In this document: piece by piece, positions 1 to 8,686 of the stretch
Layout of the letters: every line of letters starts with the position of its first letter
How positions within the stretch are numbered: position 1 is the first letter of the stretch
NCBI GenBank assembly: GCA_024397935.1
Contig: CP073743.1
Location: forward strand, 62,001 to 126,000
Direction: 5' to 3'
Source: a bacterium SCSIO 12844
Lineage (GTDB): Bacteria; Pseudomonadota; Gammaproteobacteria; Francisellales; Francisellaceae
DNA length: 64,000 bases
Position numbers and translations under genes: made by a program
Notes under the pieces: generated by a model
Databases searched by the model: none
What the model was told of the DNA's origin: nothing
Seen by the model: only the letters and a program-made list of their open reading frames with translations

Positions 1-73
1 CTACATTATTGCCAGCAGCATAACTAACGTTCAAACCTATGAAAATGAATAATATTAACAATTTTTGTTTCAT
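1..73 (-). CDS. N-terminus of a secreted protein, cut by the window edge
   Basis: Read on the minus strand from an ATG at 73, the frame stays open to the window edge for 24 codons. It begins MKQKLLILFIFIGLNVSYAA, a lysine-containing start followed by a hydrophobic core and an A-A site typical of a Sec signal peptide. A purine-rich GGAGAGG ribosome binding site lies just upstream of the start. The mature protein is outside the window, so no function can be given; export to the periplasm or beyond is inferred from the signal peptide. Confidence 0.6.
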   Translation of the reverse strand, partial: MKQKLLILFIFIGLNVSYAAGNNV

Positions 74-195
74 TTTCCTCTCCATTTAATAGTTTAATGA
101 TATACAATAAATAGCGTAGTATAAAAAGGCTCTTTGACAAGCTATGCCATATAAATTAATTTAAAGTTTTATATTTGTAAGTTGTGTTTGTGAAT

Positions 196-1116
196 TTATT
201 CACGGAACCTAGCTAGATGACTATCAACCATATCAAAGTCATTGCCAATGATAGCGATATCACAGCCACAAGCAATTGAAGTTTCAATACAATTAAATCG
301 TCCTTTCGCTGCATTAATGGCTGCTTGCATGCCTAGATCGTCAGAAAAAATTAAGCCTTTGAAGTTTAATTGCCCACGTAAATAAGTTTGAAGCCAGTGT
401 TTTGAAAAAGAAGCAATTTGAGTATCAATTTTTGGTAGTAGAATATGTGAGGCCATAATTGGGGTATTGGTCTGTTCAATATGATAGAAATAGGGCTTTA
501 GATCATAAGCTTCGATTGTTTTTAAGTCTCTTAAATCGCTAACTGTTTCTTTGTGCGTATCAAGTGTTACTGAACCATGACCTGGGAAGTGCTTAATCAC
601 AGGAATAATGCCAACTTCAAGCATGGTATTAATATAGTATTTTGATAATTCAGTGACAATATCCGCTTGATCAGAAAATGCACGTTCACCAATCACTTGA
701 CTATCTTTATGATATAAATCAACAACAGGTGCAAAGGATAGATCAATATCACACTGCTGTAACTCAGTAGCCATCATCTTTGCATGATTAATGATTTGTT
801 CAATGGTTTTTTGAGGATTTTTTGAGTAATGTTTGCCAATTGAATATAATGAAGGCAAATTACTAAAACCATCACCTTTTAAGCGTTGTACACGGCCACC
901 TTCCTGGTCGATGCCAATAATAAGTTCTGGCTTTAGTTGGTGAATATGATTACATAATTTCATTATTTGTGATTTAGAAATAAAATTACGTGCAAATAAA
1001 ATTACACCACCGACTTTAGTATGTAATAAACGCCTTTGATCATCTGGGCTTAATGTAGTTGACTCAATACCAATCATCAAAGGTCCAGAAAAATGTAAAT
1101 GATTTAAGTCAATCAT
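196..1116 (-). CDS. nagZ: Beta-N-acetylhexosaminidase NagZ (GH3)
   Basis: Cytoplasmic glycosidase of peptidoglycan recycling that removes N-acetylglucosamine from GlcNAc-anhydroMurNAc peptides. The family signature KHFPGHG followed by D-x-HKE is present in mid-protein, and the nucleophile region FSDDLGMQ lies near the C-terminus. The open frame can begin at a TTG at 1119, but the ATG at 1116 is preferred because an AAGG lies seven bases upstream. At about 306 residues it is somewhat shorter than the E. coli enzyme (341), with the loss mostly at the C-terminus. It follows the rodZ-like gene by about 33 bases on the same strand, so the two may be co-transcribed. Confidence 0.9.
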   Translation of the reverse strand: MIDLNHLHFSGPLMIGIESTTLSPDDQRRLLHTKVGGVILFARNFISKSQIMKLCNHIHQLKPELIIGIDQEGGRVQRLKGDGFSNLPSLYSIGKHYSKNPQKTIEQIINHAKMMATELQQCDIDLSFAPVVDLYHKDSQVIGERAFSDQADIVTELSKYYINTMLEVGIIPVIKHFPGHGSVTLDTHKETVSDLRDLKTIEAYDLKPYFYHIEQTNTPIMASHILLPKIDTQIASFSKHWLQTYLRGQLNFKGLIFSDDLGMQAAINAAKGRFNCIETSIACGCDIAIIGNDFDMVDSHLARFRE

Positions 1117-1149
1117 CAAATAACCTTATTTTATATAAATAGCTAAAAA

Positions 1150-1908
1150 CTAGTTTGATAGTGATGAATTATCAATGGCCGTTTGCATGGCCTTATTCCA
1201 ATTTTCATTATTGGTTGAGTTATTTAGGCTGCTATTTGGTGAGGTTGTTGTTATATCCGGTGTCTCTTTTTGAGCTGTTATTTCAGTTGTTTGATGCTCT
1301 ATGGAGTTTGTGGTAACTGGTTGTGGAATATTGGTAGCTTCTGGCATTTGAGCCTGATGATCATTAGCAGTTTGTGTTGTAGCTATTGTATCTTGATTAT
1401 TAGATTTTTGTATTAAACTAACTTGATTAGTTTGGCTGGTAGCTATTTGATTTGTCGCAGATGTTGGCGTGGAATTTGCGGGCTTTAATTGATTATCATC
1501 TGTTTGTGCTAGTTGATTGTGCGTATTTACTTGCGTAACCTTATGCGTGTTCTCTTGAGAATTAAGTAAAATATTTTTTTTAATTAAAACGAGGACATTA
1601 TAAATTAACAGTGCAATAACAATAATAATGGCTAGGCGAATAATATAATCAAAGGCTGTTAAGTTAAGGCGGCTTTTACTTTTTATCGGTAATTCATAGC
1701 TTGGCAGTTCTTTTAAACCTAAAAATTCACCATAGCGTGTGATATACGCTTCAATCGTATGGGTTGGGATATCTAAAAGCTCGATTTCTCCTGTTTCTAT
1801 AATATGTAATGTACTTTCAGAAATACCGGTTTTAGAAGCAACAAATGCTAGCGATATATCCTTATTTTCTCTCGTCTTTTTTAATAAGGAATAAACCTGT
1901 GACGACAT
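1150..1908 (-). CDS. RodZ-like membrane protein with N-terminal helix-turn-helix
   Basis: Residues 1-70 form an HTH_25-type domain (LLKKTRENKDISLAFVASKT, then a second helix-turn-helix), as in the cytoskeletal adaptor RodZ that links MreB to the cell-wall machinery. One membrane helix follows at about residues 88-110 (IIRLAIIIVIALLIYNVLVL). The remaining 140 residues are rich in Thr, Gln and Asn and look disordered. The usual C-terminal DUF4115 beta domain of RodZ is not recognisable, so this may be a shortened RodZ. An AAGG lies seven bases before the ATG. The protein sits upstream of nagZ, which fits a cell-wall context. RodZ function is inferred from architecture only. Confidence 0.65.
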   Translation of the reverse strand: MSSQVYSLLKKTRENKDISLAFVASKTGISESTLHIIETGEIELLDIPTHTIEAYITRYGEFLGLKELPSYELPIKSKSRLNLTAFDYIIRLAIIIVIALLIYNVLVLIKKNILLNSQENTHKVTQVNTHNQLAQTDDNQLKPANSTPTSATNQIATSQTNQVSLIQKSNNQDTIATTQTANDHQAQMPEATNIPQPVTTNSIEHQTTEITAQKETPDITTTSPNSSLNNSTNNENWNKAMQTAIDNSSLSN

Positions 1909-2000
1909 AGATTAACCTTATCCATTGTGTTAATGATTAGGATTTAAAGTATAAAAAGACTCAAAGCGTAAGGCAAGTAAATAGTTAGTTTTGCATTTGA

Positions 2001-2873
2001 TCAATTTGAAAATAAAAAGAATTCAATAAATTTTTGTACCTTTGGTTGGATATAGCGGTATTTAGGATAGTGGTAGTAGATATGTTCATTGGTTCTTTGA
2101 TAAGGTTCAAGTACACTAATTAACTGTTTACTTTCAACAAACTCACCAATCATATAGATAGGTAATTGGATCATACCAATACCAGCAAGTGCACAGTCAA
2201 TCATAGCACTGACGCTATTAATATATAAATAAGGCGTAAGATTAATATGGTAGCCTTTTTTAAATTTAATGGGTTCACAAGCACGACTACTATGACAAAG
2301 TATATGATGTTCTTTTAAGTCTTCTAGTGTTTTAGGGATTGCACGCTTACTAAAATATTCTTCTGATGCACATAAAAGATAGTCAGTTCTACCCATACTA
2401 CGTTGAATAATAATATCTGAATCTGGCACAGGTAGTGAAAAGCCAATCGAAATATCGACTTGCTCTTTTTCAAAATCAGGAATTTTTTCACTGGTATCGA
2501 TGGTCAAGTTTAATTTTGGGTATTGTTGAAGAAAGGATTTTAATTTAGGAAAGATCAATCGTTTGGCAAAATAGCTAAAGACAACAATATGTAGTCTACC
2601 TTGTGGTTCTTTATAGAACTGTTGGCAAATTGTTCTTGTATTGTCTAACTCTTTTTTAAGTCGTTGTGCTTGTTGGAGTAAGATTTCTCCTTGGGCTGTT
2701 AGCGTTAGTCTATAACTGGCACGTGAAAATAGATCGACTTTTAATTCAGTTTCTAGCCTTTTAATTTGTTTACTTAAGGATGCTTTACTTAAGTTTAAGA
2801 TATTAGCAGCTTCAGTTAGGCTTTTGGCTTCTGCAACAACGATAAATAATTCAAAACGATCTAAATCAGACAT
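2001..2873 (-). CDS. LysR-family transcriptional regulator
   Basis: A 290-residue protein with the LysR winged helix at residues 1-60 (AEAKSLTEAANILNLSKASL is the recognition region), followed by a periplasmic-binding-protein-like effector domain. Its length is normal for the family. It is transcribed divergently from the MFS exporter at 2988 across a 114-bp gap, the classical layout in which a LysR protein controls its neighbour and itself. The inducer cannot be told from the sequence. Confidence 0.9.
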   Translation of the reverse strand: MSDLDRFELFIVVAEAKSLTEAANILNLSKASLSKQIKRLETELKVDLFSRASYRLTLTAQGEILLQQAQRLKKELDNTRTICQQFYKEPQGRLHIVVFSYFAKRLIFPKLKSFLQQYPKLNLTIDTSEKIPDFEKEQVDISIGFSLPVPDSDIIIQRSMGRTDYLLCASEEYFSKRAIPKTLEDLKEHHILCHSSRACEPIKFKKGYHINLTPYLYINSVSAMIDCALAGIGMIQLPIYMIGEFVESKQLISVLEPYQRTNEHIYYHYPKYRYIQPKVQKFIEFFLFSN

Positions 2874-2920
2874 CTAACTTGTTAACTAAAATGAAACATA
2901 TGTTGCTTATTTTAGCTATA

Positions 2921-2939
2921 TATTTCAAAAATGGAAATA
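2921..2939. promoter_or_regulatory. Inverted repeat in the LysR/MFS intergenic region, probable operator
   Basis: TATTTC, seven bases, GAAATA forms a perfect 6-bp inverted repeat between the divergent regulator and exporter genes. Size and position suit a LysR-type operator of the T-N11-A class. This is positional inference; no footprint is known. Confidence 0.4.
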
Positions 2940-2987
2940 TTATATACTAACTACAAATAATAATAATAAATTTATAGGGGATGTTTC

Positions 2988-4325
2988 ATGAAAAAAAGTA
3001 GCTTAAGTATCATTTGTTTAGGATTTTTTATGGTTGTTATGGATGTGACAATCGTTAATGTAGCACTGCCTAGTATTAAAGCTGCATTAAATACTTCAAT
3101 GATGGGCCTAGAATGGGTAGTTGATGGTTATACATTAACTTTTGCAGCCTTTTTATTAGTTTCGGGCTTTTTAGGTGGTCAATATAACACGAAACGTGTG
3201 TTTCAATTTGGTATTATACTATTTAGCCTATCCTCTTTAGGCTGTGGCTTATCAAATTCTATTAGTCAGTTAGTACTATTAAGAGTCTTACAGGGTATAG
3301 GGGCCGCTTTTGTATTACCTAATTCACTAAATTTGATTAATCAATTATCAACGGATGAATTACAAAGAACGAAATTAATTGGTATTTGGGCAGCAATTGG
3401 TGGCATTGCAGCAGCTGTAGGTCCTATTGTTGGTGGTCTATTAACTGAATTAATGAGCTGGCGTAGTGTCTTTTTAGTCAATGTGCCGCTTGGTTTAATC
3501 TGTATTATTTACATTGAAAAAACGATACCAACAATCATTTTATCATCTAAGCGCTTAAATATTGATGTAATCGGTCAGATATTAGGTATTTTAAGCATTG
3601 CAGCATTGGCTTTTGCCTTAATTAGTGTTAGCGATTGTGGTTGGGTATCTGCTCAGTCTGTGATTCATTTTGCTTTATTTATTTTATTATTAATTGCCTT
3701 TATTTATAGCCAACTTAAAGTACCCTCTCCCATGCTTCCTATCCACCTTTTTAAATCAAAACACTTTTCAATTGCAGTGTTGGTTGGTCTTATTATGAAT
3801 ATTGCTTTTTATGGTGAATTATTTATTTTACCTTTGTATTTTCATCAACAGATGGGACTATCAATCGCTAAGACAGGCTTTGCTATGATCCCTTTAATGT
3901 TGGTAACAGGCATATCATCCTATTTATCATCTAAATTTATACAGGCTATTGGGGCTAAATTAGTTATGATGATTGGTTTTTTCATCGGGGTGATTGGTTT
4001 TATTAGTCTTTTAATGGTGATCGCTTTTCAATTCAGTTATCTATTATTTATATTGCCTTTAGCTTTGATTGGTTTTGGGATGGCATTTATAATGCCTGCA
4101 GCAACGGTTGTTATAATTAGCTCTGTTTCTAATCACTATCATGGGGTAGCATCGGGTGCTATTAATATGGCACGCCAAGTGGGTAGTTTAATTGGCGTTG
4201 CTATCTTTGGTAGCGTTATTACAAGTATGATTACATTTACTTTCGGTGTCGAAGTCACATTAATGCTTGCATGTGGTTTGTTTATGCTAGGATTAATTAT
4301 TAGTTTGTTAGTTGATCAATGCTGA
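2988..4325 (+). CDS. MFS transporter, DHA2 (EmrB/QacA) family
   Basis: Inner-membrane proton antiporter of the 14-helix drug exporter family. The N-terminal signature MDVTIVNVALPSI, the loop motif LRVLQGIGAAFVLP and the GPIVGG motif of helix 5 are typical. Length (445) is slightly below the usual 460-510. The ribosome binding site AGGGGATG lies five bases before the ATG. There is no membrane-fusion partner beside it. The last ten bases overlap the end of the convergent hydrolase gene. Control by the divergent LysR protein is likely; the substrate is unknown. Confidence 0.88.
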   Translation: MKKSSLSIICLGFFMVVMDVTIVNVALPSIKAALNTSMMGLEWVVDGYTLTFAAFLLVSGFLGGQYNTKRVFQFGIILFSLSSLGCGLSNSISQLVLLRVLQGIGAAFVLPNSLNLINQLSTDELQRTKLIGIWAAIGGIAAAVGPIVGGLLTELMSWRSVFLVNVPLGLICIIYIEKTIPTIILSSKRLNIDVIGQILGILSIAALAFALISVSDCGWVSAQSVIHFALFILLLIAFIYSQLKVPSPMLPIHLFKSKHFSIAVLVGLIMNIAFYGELFILPLYFHQQMGLSIAKTGFAMIPLMLVTGISSYLSSKFIQAIGAKLVMMIGFFIGVIGFISLLMVIAFQFSYLLFILPLALIGFGMAFIMPAATVVIISSVSNHYHGVASGAINMARQVGSLIGVAIFGSVITSMITFTFGVEVTLMLACGLFMLGLIISLLVDQC

Positions 4326-4984
4326 ATGCTTCGTAACGACCCATACTGATAAACAACTTCTAATTTATCTGAGCGTGACATCATGCCAGGGTTGGTACCT
4401 TTTTTCCCTTCGGGGATGGGTTTATTAATTGAGTTAAAATAATTAACCCAGGCAGGTAGTGTTTGACCATTGTGCTTAAAGGTCATGGTATTTTCTTTAA
4501 AGATGGGTTTGTTATTATTAGCAATTAAAAAGGCATCATAAATCAACTGGGAACAATAAAATTCATTAAAGTGATTATTCGGATTAAAGTCGCTATTATA
4601 AGGTTTATTAAGCCATTTTTTCGCCTGTGTAGTCGCTTTGGCAATCAGCTTGTTATAGGGTGGCTTTAGTCGCATAACAATAACACGGGGTTTGCCAGAT
4701 GAATCTACGCTTCGATTTAAAAATGCTTGTAGTGATGTTAAATGGACATTTTCCCCAATTGCTTCAATGACATAGGGTGTTTTGCCAGCCTCTATTAACA
4801 TGGCAACATGAGAGATTTGTGTATTATCAATGCCATAGGTAACATCTGTAATGGCATTACATAGCTTGCCACAGTTTAAATCTTGAAAGTACAAATCACC
4901 TACTTTGGGCGTATAAGTAAAACCAATTTGGTAGATAAATAAAAGTAAGCTTAAAAGAATAGTTTTAGATAATTGATTTTTCAT
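4316..4984 (-). CDS. Secreted YiiX/YebB-type NlpC/P60-superfamily cysteine hydrolase
   Basis: A 222-residue protein with a Sec signal peptide (residues 1-24, hydrophobic core LSKTILLSLLLFIYQIGF). The mature part shows the circularly permuted papain-like layout: a histidine in QISHVAML early in the domain and a cysteine in FYCSQLIYDAF about 85 residues later. Members of this group are amidases or acyl-processing enzymes of unclear substrate, often linked to the cell envelope. It is divergent from the dehydratase gene with an intergenic space of about 140 bases, which must hold both promoters. The exact reaction is unknown. Confidence 0.72.
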   Translation of the reverse strand: MKNQLSKTILLSLLLFIYQIGFTYTPKVGDLYFQDLNCGKLCNAITDVTYGIDNTQISHVAMLIEAGKTPYVIEAIGENVHLTSLQAFLNRSVDSSGKPRVIVMRLKPPYNKLIAKATTQAKKWLNKPYNSDFNPNNHFNEFYCSQLIYDAFLIANNNKPIFKENTMTFKHNGQTLPAWVNYFNSINKPIPEGKKGTNPGMMSRSDKLEVVYQYGSLRSIQH

Positions 4985-5125
4985 CTTATTTGATGCAAGT
5001 TACGGTTAATATTCATGCAAATTAATTGTTCTTGCAATGACTGTCAAGCAAAAGAGCAAATGACATCAACACCAATTCGTTTTAGAATAAGCTCAATCGT
5101 GATAAACGTTAAGCTAATACTGACC

Positions 5126-5578
5126 ATGCAGATACCTATTGAATCATTGATTCCACATCGAAAGCCTATGTGTTTAATCGATCGCGTTATTCAAGCAGAT
5201 AGTCAAACAGTTATCTGCCAAAGTGATATCCAAACTGACCATTTATTTTACCGAGATGAAATCAGTGGTGTTGATCACTGGGTAGGTATTGAGATGATGG
5301 CACAAGCAAGTGCTGTTTTAGCACGCTTTCAAGAGGGAAGAAATTTAGATGAAAAACCAAGATTAGGTTTTTTATTAAGTATTAGAAACCACAAGGCTTA
5401 TATTCCCTATTTTACAGCAGGGACATGCTTAACTATAATAGCGTCAAAAATCTATATTGAAGATTCATTAGGCGCTTTTGACTGTCAGATTTTAGTTGGT
5501 GAGCAATTAGTTACTAGTGCAAAAATTAATGCCATTGAACCTAATGATCAAATGCTTGATGAAATCATAAAAGGATAA
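5126..5578 (+). CDS. 3-hydroxyacyl-ACP dehydratase-like hot-dog protein (ApeP/FabZ type)
   Basis: About 150 residues with a hot-dog fold signature: IPHRKPMCLIDRV near the start and HWVGIEMMAQASAVLA in the central helix. It probably dehydrates 3-hydroxyacyl chains on an acyl carrier protein. The frame is open back to an ATG at 5015, but the extra 37 residues look unlike the family and would leave only 30 bases between divergent genes, so the ATG at 5126 is preferred. No clear Shine-Dalgarno is seen at either start. It is first in an operon with a ketoreductase, a ketosynthase and a phosphopantetheinyl transferase. This order resembles the end of aryl-polyene clusters (apeP-apeQ-apeR), but no other such genes are in the window. 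Confidence 0.72.
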   Translation: MQIPIESLIPHRKPMCLIDRVIQADSQTVICQSDIQTDHLFYRDEISGVDHWVGIEMMAQASAVLARFQEGRNLDEKPRLGFLLSIRNHKAYIPYFTAGTCLTIIASKIYIEDSLGAFDCQILVGEQLVTSAKINAIEPNDQMLDEIIKG

Positions 5579-5586
5579 TTTTTTCT

Positions 5587-6312
5587 ATGCGTAGTATATT
5601 AGTGACAGGAGCATCTAAAGGCATTGGTAAACAGATCGCAATTAAATTAGCTCAAGCTAATTTTAAGATTGCTTGTCATTACCATAGCGACAAAGAAGGC
5701 GCTCAAAGAACATTAGATACAATTAAAAAAGCTGGTGGTGATGGCTATTTATTATCGTTTGATATTGCAAATGCTAAAGATTCCAAGGAAATATTATTAG
5801 AGACAATTGAGCAAAAAGGTGCTTTTTATGGCATTGTTAATAATGCAGGTATTGCAAGAGATGGTGCATTTCCGGCGTTAACTGAAACTGATTGGAATGA
5901 TGTGATTCATACTAACCTAGATAGCTTTTATCATGTGATTAACCCATGCATTATGCCAATGATTAGACAAAGAGATGGTGGCCGTATCATAACGCTTGCT
6001 TCAGTCTCAGGAGTTATGGGTAATCGAGGTCAGGTTAATTACAGTGCTGCTAAGGCTGGTATTATTGGCGCAACAAAAGCATTGGCAGTTGAATTAGCAA
6101 AACGTAAAATTACCGTTAATTGTGTTGCACCTGGCTTAATCGAAACCGATATGACTAAAGATTTAGACTATCAGGATGAAATGATTAAACAGATTCCATT
6201 AAGACGTATGGGTCAAGCAGAAGAGGTTGCTGATTTAATTGCTTTTTTAGCATCAGATAAGGCAAGTTACATTACACGACAAGTCATCTCAATTAATGGA
6301 GGTTTAGCATGA
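5587..6312 (+). CDS. 3-oxoacyl-ACP reductase, FabG-like SDR
   Basis: A 241-residue short-chain dehydrogenase that reduces 3-oxoacyl chains with NAD(P)H. The cofactor motif TGASKGIG is at residues 7-14, NNAG lies near 86-89, and the catalytic Ser and YSAAK are at about 139 and 152-156. Its length matches FabG. It starts eight bases after the dehydratase gene, and its stop overlaps the next start as ATGA. The placement suggests a dedicated reductase of the same pathway (ApeQ-like) rather than the housekeeping FabG. Confidence 0.85.
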   Translation: MRSILVTGASKGIGKQIAIKLAQANFKIACHYHSDKEGAQRTLDTIKKAGGDGYLLSFDIANAKDSKEILLETIEQKGAFYGIVNNAGIARDGAFPALTETDWNDVIHTNLDSFYHVINPCIMPMIRQRDGGRIITLASVSGVMGNRGQVNYSAAKAGIIGATKALAVELAKRKITVNCVAPGLIETDMTKDLDYQDEMIKQIPLRRMGQAEEVADLIAFLASDKASYITRQVISINGGLA

Positions 6313-7538
6313 GACGTGTGGTTGTTACAGGTACAGGTTGTGTGACAGCATTAGGTAATCGCTGGTCTGAAATTAAAGAAAATATGTTGTTAGAGAAAAC
6401 AGCAATTAAAAAAATGCCCATGTGGTCAGATATTGATGGCTTAAATACGCAGTTAGGTGGCCCTGTTGTTGGCTTTGAATTACCAGAATATTATACACGT
6501 AAAAAAACACGCGCTATGGGACGCGTTGCACAATTAGCAACAGTCTCAGCTGAAAGTGCCCTAATCGATGCCAATCTATTAGATAACCAAGCGTTATTAA
6601 CTTCTGGACGTTGTGGCATTGCCTATGGTTCATGCTCAGGTAGTACAGGCCCTATTAGTGATTTATCAAGAATTGCAACAGAGCGTGCGGTTAAAAATGT
6701 CACAGCAACAACTTATGTTAAGTTAATGAGTCATACCTGTGCGGTCAATATCGCATTATTTTTTAATTTAACCGGCCGAGTGATTCCAACTTCAAGTGCG
6801 TGTACATCTGGTTCACAGGCTATTGGTTATGCTTATGAAGCCATTCAACAAGGTAAAGCTGATATTATGCTTGCAGGAGGTGCTGAAGAGTTATGCCCAA
6901 GTCAGGTAGCTATTTTTGATACGTTGTATGCAACAAGCCTAAGAAATGATCAACCAGAAACGACACCAAGGCCATTTGATAAAAATCGTGATGGCTTAGT
7001 AATTGGTGAAGGTGCTGGCACATTAATTTTAGAAGAGTTATCACATGCACAAAGACGTGGGGCAACAATTTATGCTGAGATCGTTGGCTTTGGTACCAAT
7101 TGTGATGCGAGACATATCACACAACCAACAGCAGAAATGATGCAAAAGGCCATTGAATTAGCTTTAATGGATGCGCATTTAGAAACAGATAAAATTGGCT
7201 ATATTTCAGCACATGGTACAGCAACCGATCGAGGTGATGTTGCCGAATCACAAGCAACGAATGCACTATTTTCCGAAGATACGCCAATTAGTTCATTAAA
7301 GGGTCACTATGGCCATACTTTGGGTGCTTGTGGTGCAGTAGAAGCAATTTTAACGATGCATATGATGCATGATGGTCTATTTATGCCAACGGCGAATTTA
7401 GATGAAATTGACTCTAATTGTGCTAAGTTAGACTATATTATGGATAAGCCACGCCCATTAGATATCGATTATTTTATGAGCAATAATTTTGCCTTTGGTG
7501 GTATTAATACGTCATTAATCTTTAAACGTGAGATTTAA
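6309..7538 (+). CDS. Beta-ketoacyl-ACP synthase, FabF/FabB superfamily (ApeR-like)
   Basis: A 409-residue condensing enzyme with the complete Cys-His-His triad: the nucleophile in TSSACTSGSQAIG, the first histidine in SAHGTATDRGDVAES, and the second in KGHYGHTLGACGAVEA. The wording HGTATDRGD is closer to ketosynthases of aryl-polyene type clusters than to FabB or FabF. The start overlaps the ketoreductase stop by four bases, which implies translational coupling. It probably extends an acyl or aryl chain together with the two preceding enzymes. The carrier protein it needs is not in the window. Confidence 0.85.
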   Translation: MRRVVVTGTGCVTALGNRWSEIKENMLLEKTAIKKMPMWSDIDGLNTQLGGPVVGFELPEYYTRKKTRAMGRVAQLATVSAESALIDANLLDNQALLTSGRCGIAYGSCSGSTGPISDLSRIATERAVKNVTATTYVKLMSHTCAVNIALFFNLTGRVIPTSSACTSGSQAIGYAYEAIQQGKADIMLAGGAEELCPSQVAIFDTLYATSLRNDQPETTPRPFDKNRDGLVIGEGAGTLILEELSHAQRRGATIYAEIVGFGTNCDARHITQPTAEMMQKAIELALMDAHLETDKIGYISAHGTATDRGDVAESQATNALFSEDTPISSLKGHYGHTLGACGAVEAILTMHMMHDGLFMPTANLDEIDSNCAKLDYIMDKPRPLDIDYFMSNNFAFGGINTSLIFKREI

Positions 7539-8250
7539 GTGTTTAATGATTAATTTATATTCTCTTAATTTAAACTTTTTTAATATTGAGCAAATTACAC
7601 TTTTGCCTCATATAGAAGAAAAATATCAGACCTTTAAATCCAAAAAACGTCAAATAGAATATGTTGCATCGCAATGGTTACGTCATTATGTTTTTTCTAA
7701 GATTTTAGGAGTTGATCAGGGGCAATTAAGTTTTTTAAAAGACCAAAATAATCGCCCCTTTTTAGCAAATGATAGAAGTTATGACTTTAATATTACACAC
7801 AGTGGTCATTGGTTGATTATGGCGGTGACAAATAAAGGTCATATTGGCATTGATTTAGAGTCTCTTAATAGAAAACATACATACTTAGCCATTGCCGAGC
7901 AATTTTTCTCTGATAAAGAATTTTACTTTTTAAAGGCGTTAAATAAACCAGAGCAACTCACTTATTTTTATTTGATTTGGACTTTAAAAGAAGCAAGATT
8001 AAAGTGTACAGGTCAAGGGATTGCCAATGGTTTAAAACAAGTTAATTATATTTTTGATGATGATAAAATTATACCTTTAGAGAAGAAAATATCTTATCAG
8101 TATATAAGCTTTATGTTAGATGATCAGCATATCGGTTCAATCTGTTTAAAAAGTGATTTAAGCTTAAAGCCTCAAATGATAAACTGCTATCAAGTTCAAA
8201 AGGGTAGTGAGCTAGTAGCGTTTGATTTAGATATGATCAAACAGAGTTAA
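7528..8250 (+). CDS. 4'-phosphopantetheinyl transferase, Sfp type
   Basis: Transfers the phosphopantetheine arm of CoA to carrier-protein serines. The two family motifs are present: GIDLES, which binds magnesium, and WTLKEARLK about 50 residues later, together with the upstream NITHSG histidine region. Length (240) is right for the Sfp/EntD group. The frame opens at a GTG (7528) inside the ketosynthase gene; an ATG at 7546 is an equally possible start. As last gene of the dehydratase-ketoreductase-ketosynthase operon it presumably serves their carrier protein. It is also the only enzyme in the window able to activate the two carrier domains of the island NRPS. Confidence 0.88.
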   Translation: MRFKCLMINLYSLNLNFFNIEQITLLPHIEEKYQTFKSKKRQIEYVASQWLRHYVFSKILGVDQGQLSFLKDQNNRPFLANDRSYDFNITHSGHWLIMAVTNKGHIGIDLESLNRKHTYLAIAEQFFSDKEFYFLKALNKPEQLTYFYLIWTLKEARLKCTGQGIANGLKQVNYIFDDDKIIPLEKKISYQYISFMLDDQHIGSICLKSDLSLKPQMINCYQVQKGSELVAFDLDMIKQS

Positions 8251-8422
8251 TTATCATAGTAGGTCATGGAATAGGTTCCGTTGCAACTATTTCTAATAAG
8301 TAAAAAATGCTTTTCTCCAGATACAATTAGGCTGCATAAATTCTAAATAGTTCATTAGGGCCTGTTGACATTTTATTTTAAGATATTAATTTTAAAAAGC
8401 AAACTCGTAAAATTATGATTCT

Positions 8423-8474
8423 CACAACACAACACAACACAACACAACACAACACAACACAACACAACACAACA
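8423..8474. repeat. CACAA pentanucleotide microsatellite, about 10 copies
   Basis: An uninterrupted run of CACAA units, 52 bases long, ends 13 bases before the transposase start of the IS5 remnant. It lies outside any reading frame. Such a tract is prone to length change by strand slippage; here it could only alter promoter spacing of the dead transposase. Confidence 0.9.
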
Positions 8475-8487
8475 AACGAGCTTGCTA

Positions 8488-8613
8488 ATGATTCGACTAA
8501 TGCTCACAAACGAGTACTGGTCAAAACTAAGGATTATCATGCACGAATACGGAATTTATGACAAGCCTAATTTACGAAATACTGTAGAAGGTATTTTATA
8601 CCGTATGAGAACT
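8488..8613 (+). pseudogene. N-terminal fragment of an IS5-family transposase
   Basis: The frame reads MIRLMLTNEYWSKLRII and then HEYGIYDKPNLRNTVEGIL, ending in YRMRT. This is the conserved start of IS5/IS1031-group transposases, in which GCPWRDLP normally follows. Here the IS3 left end replaces it and a stop appears at 8632. The fragment cannot be functional. Confidence 0.7.
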
Positions 8614-8686
8614 GATCTGGTTACCATTAGGTAGACACTTTGTTATGGGATGAATTATCATCTTATCAACAAACCAGGAGAACTTT

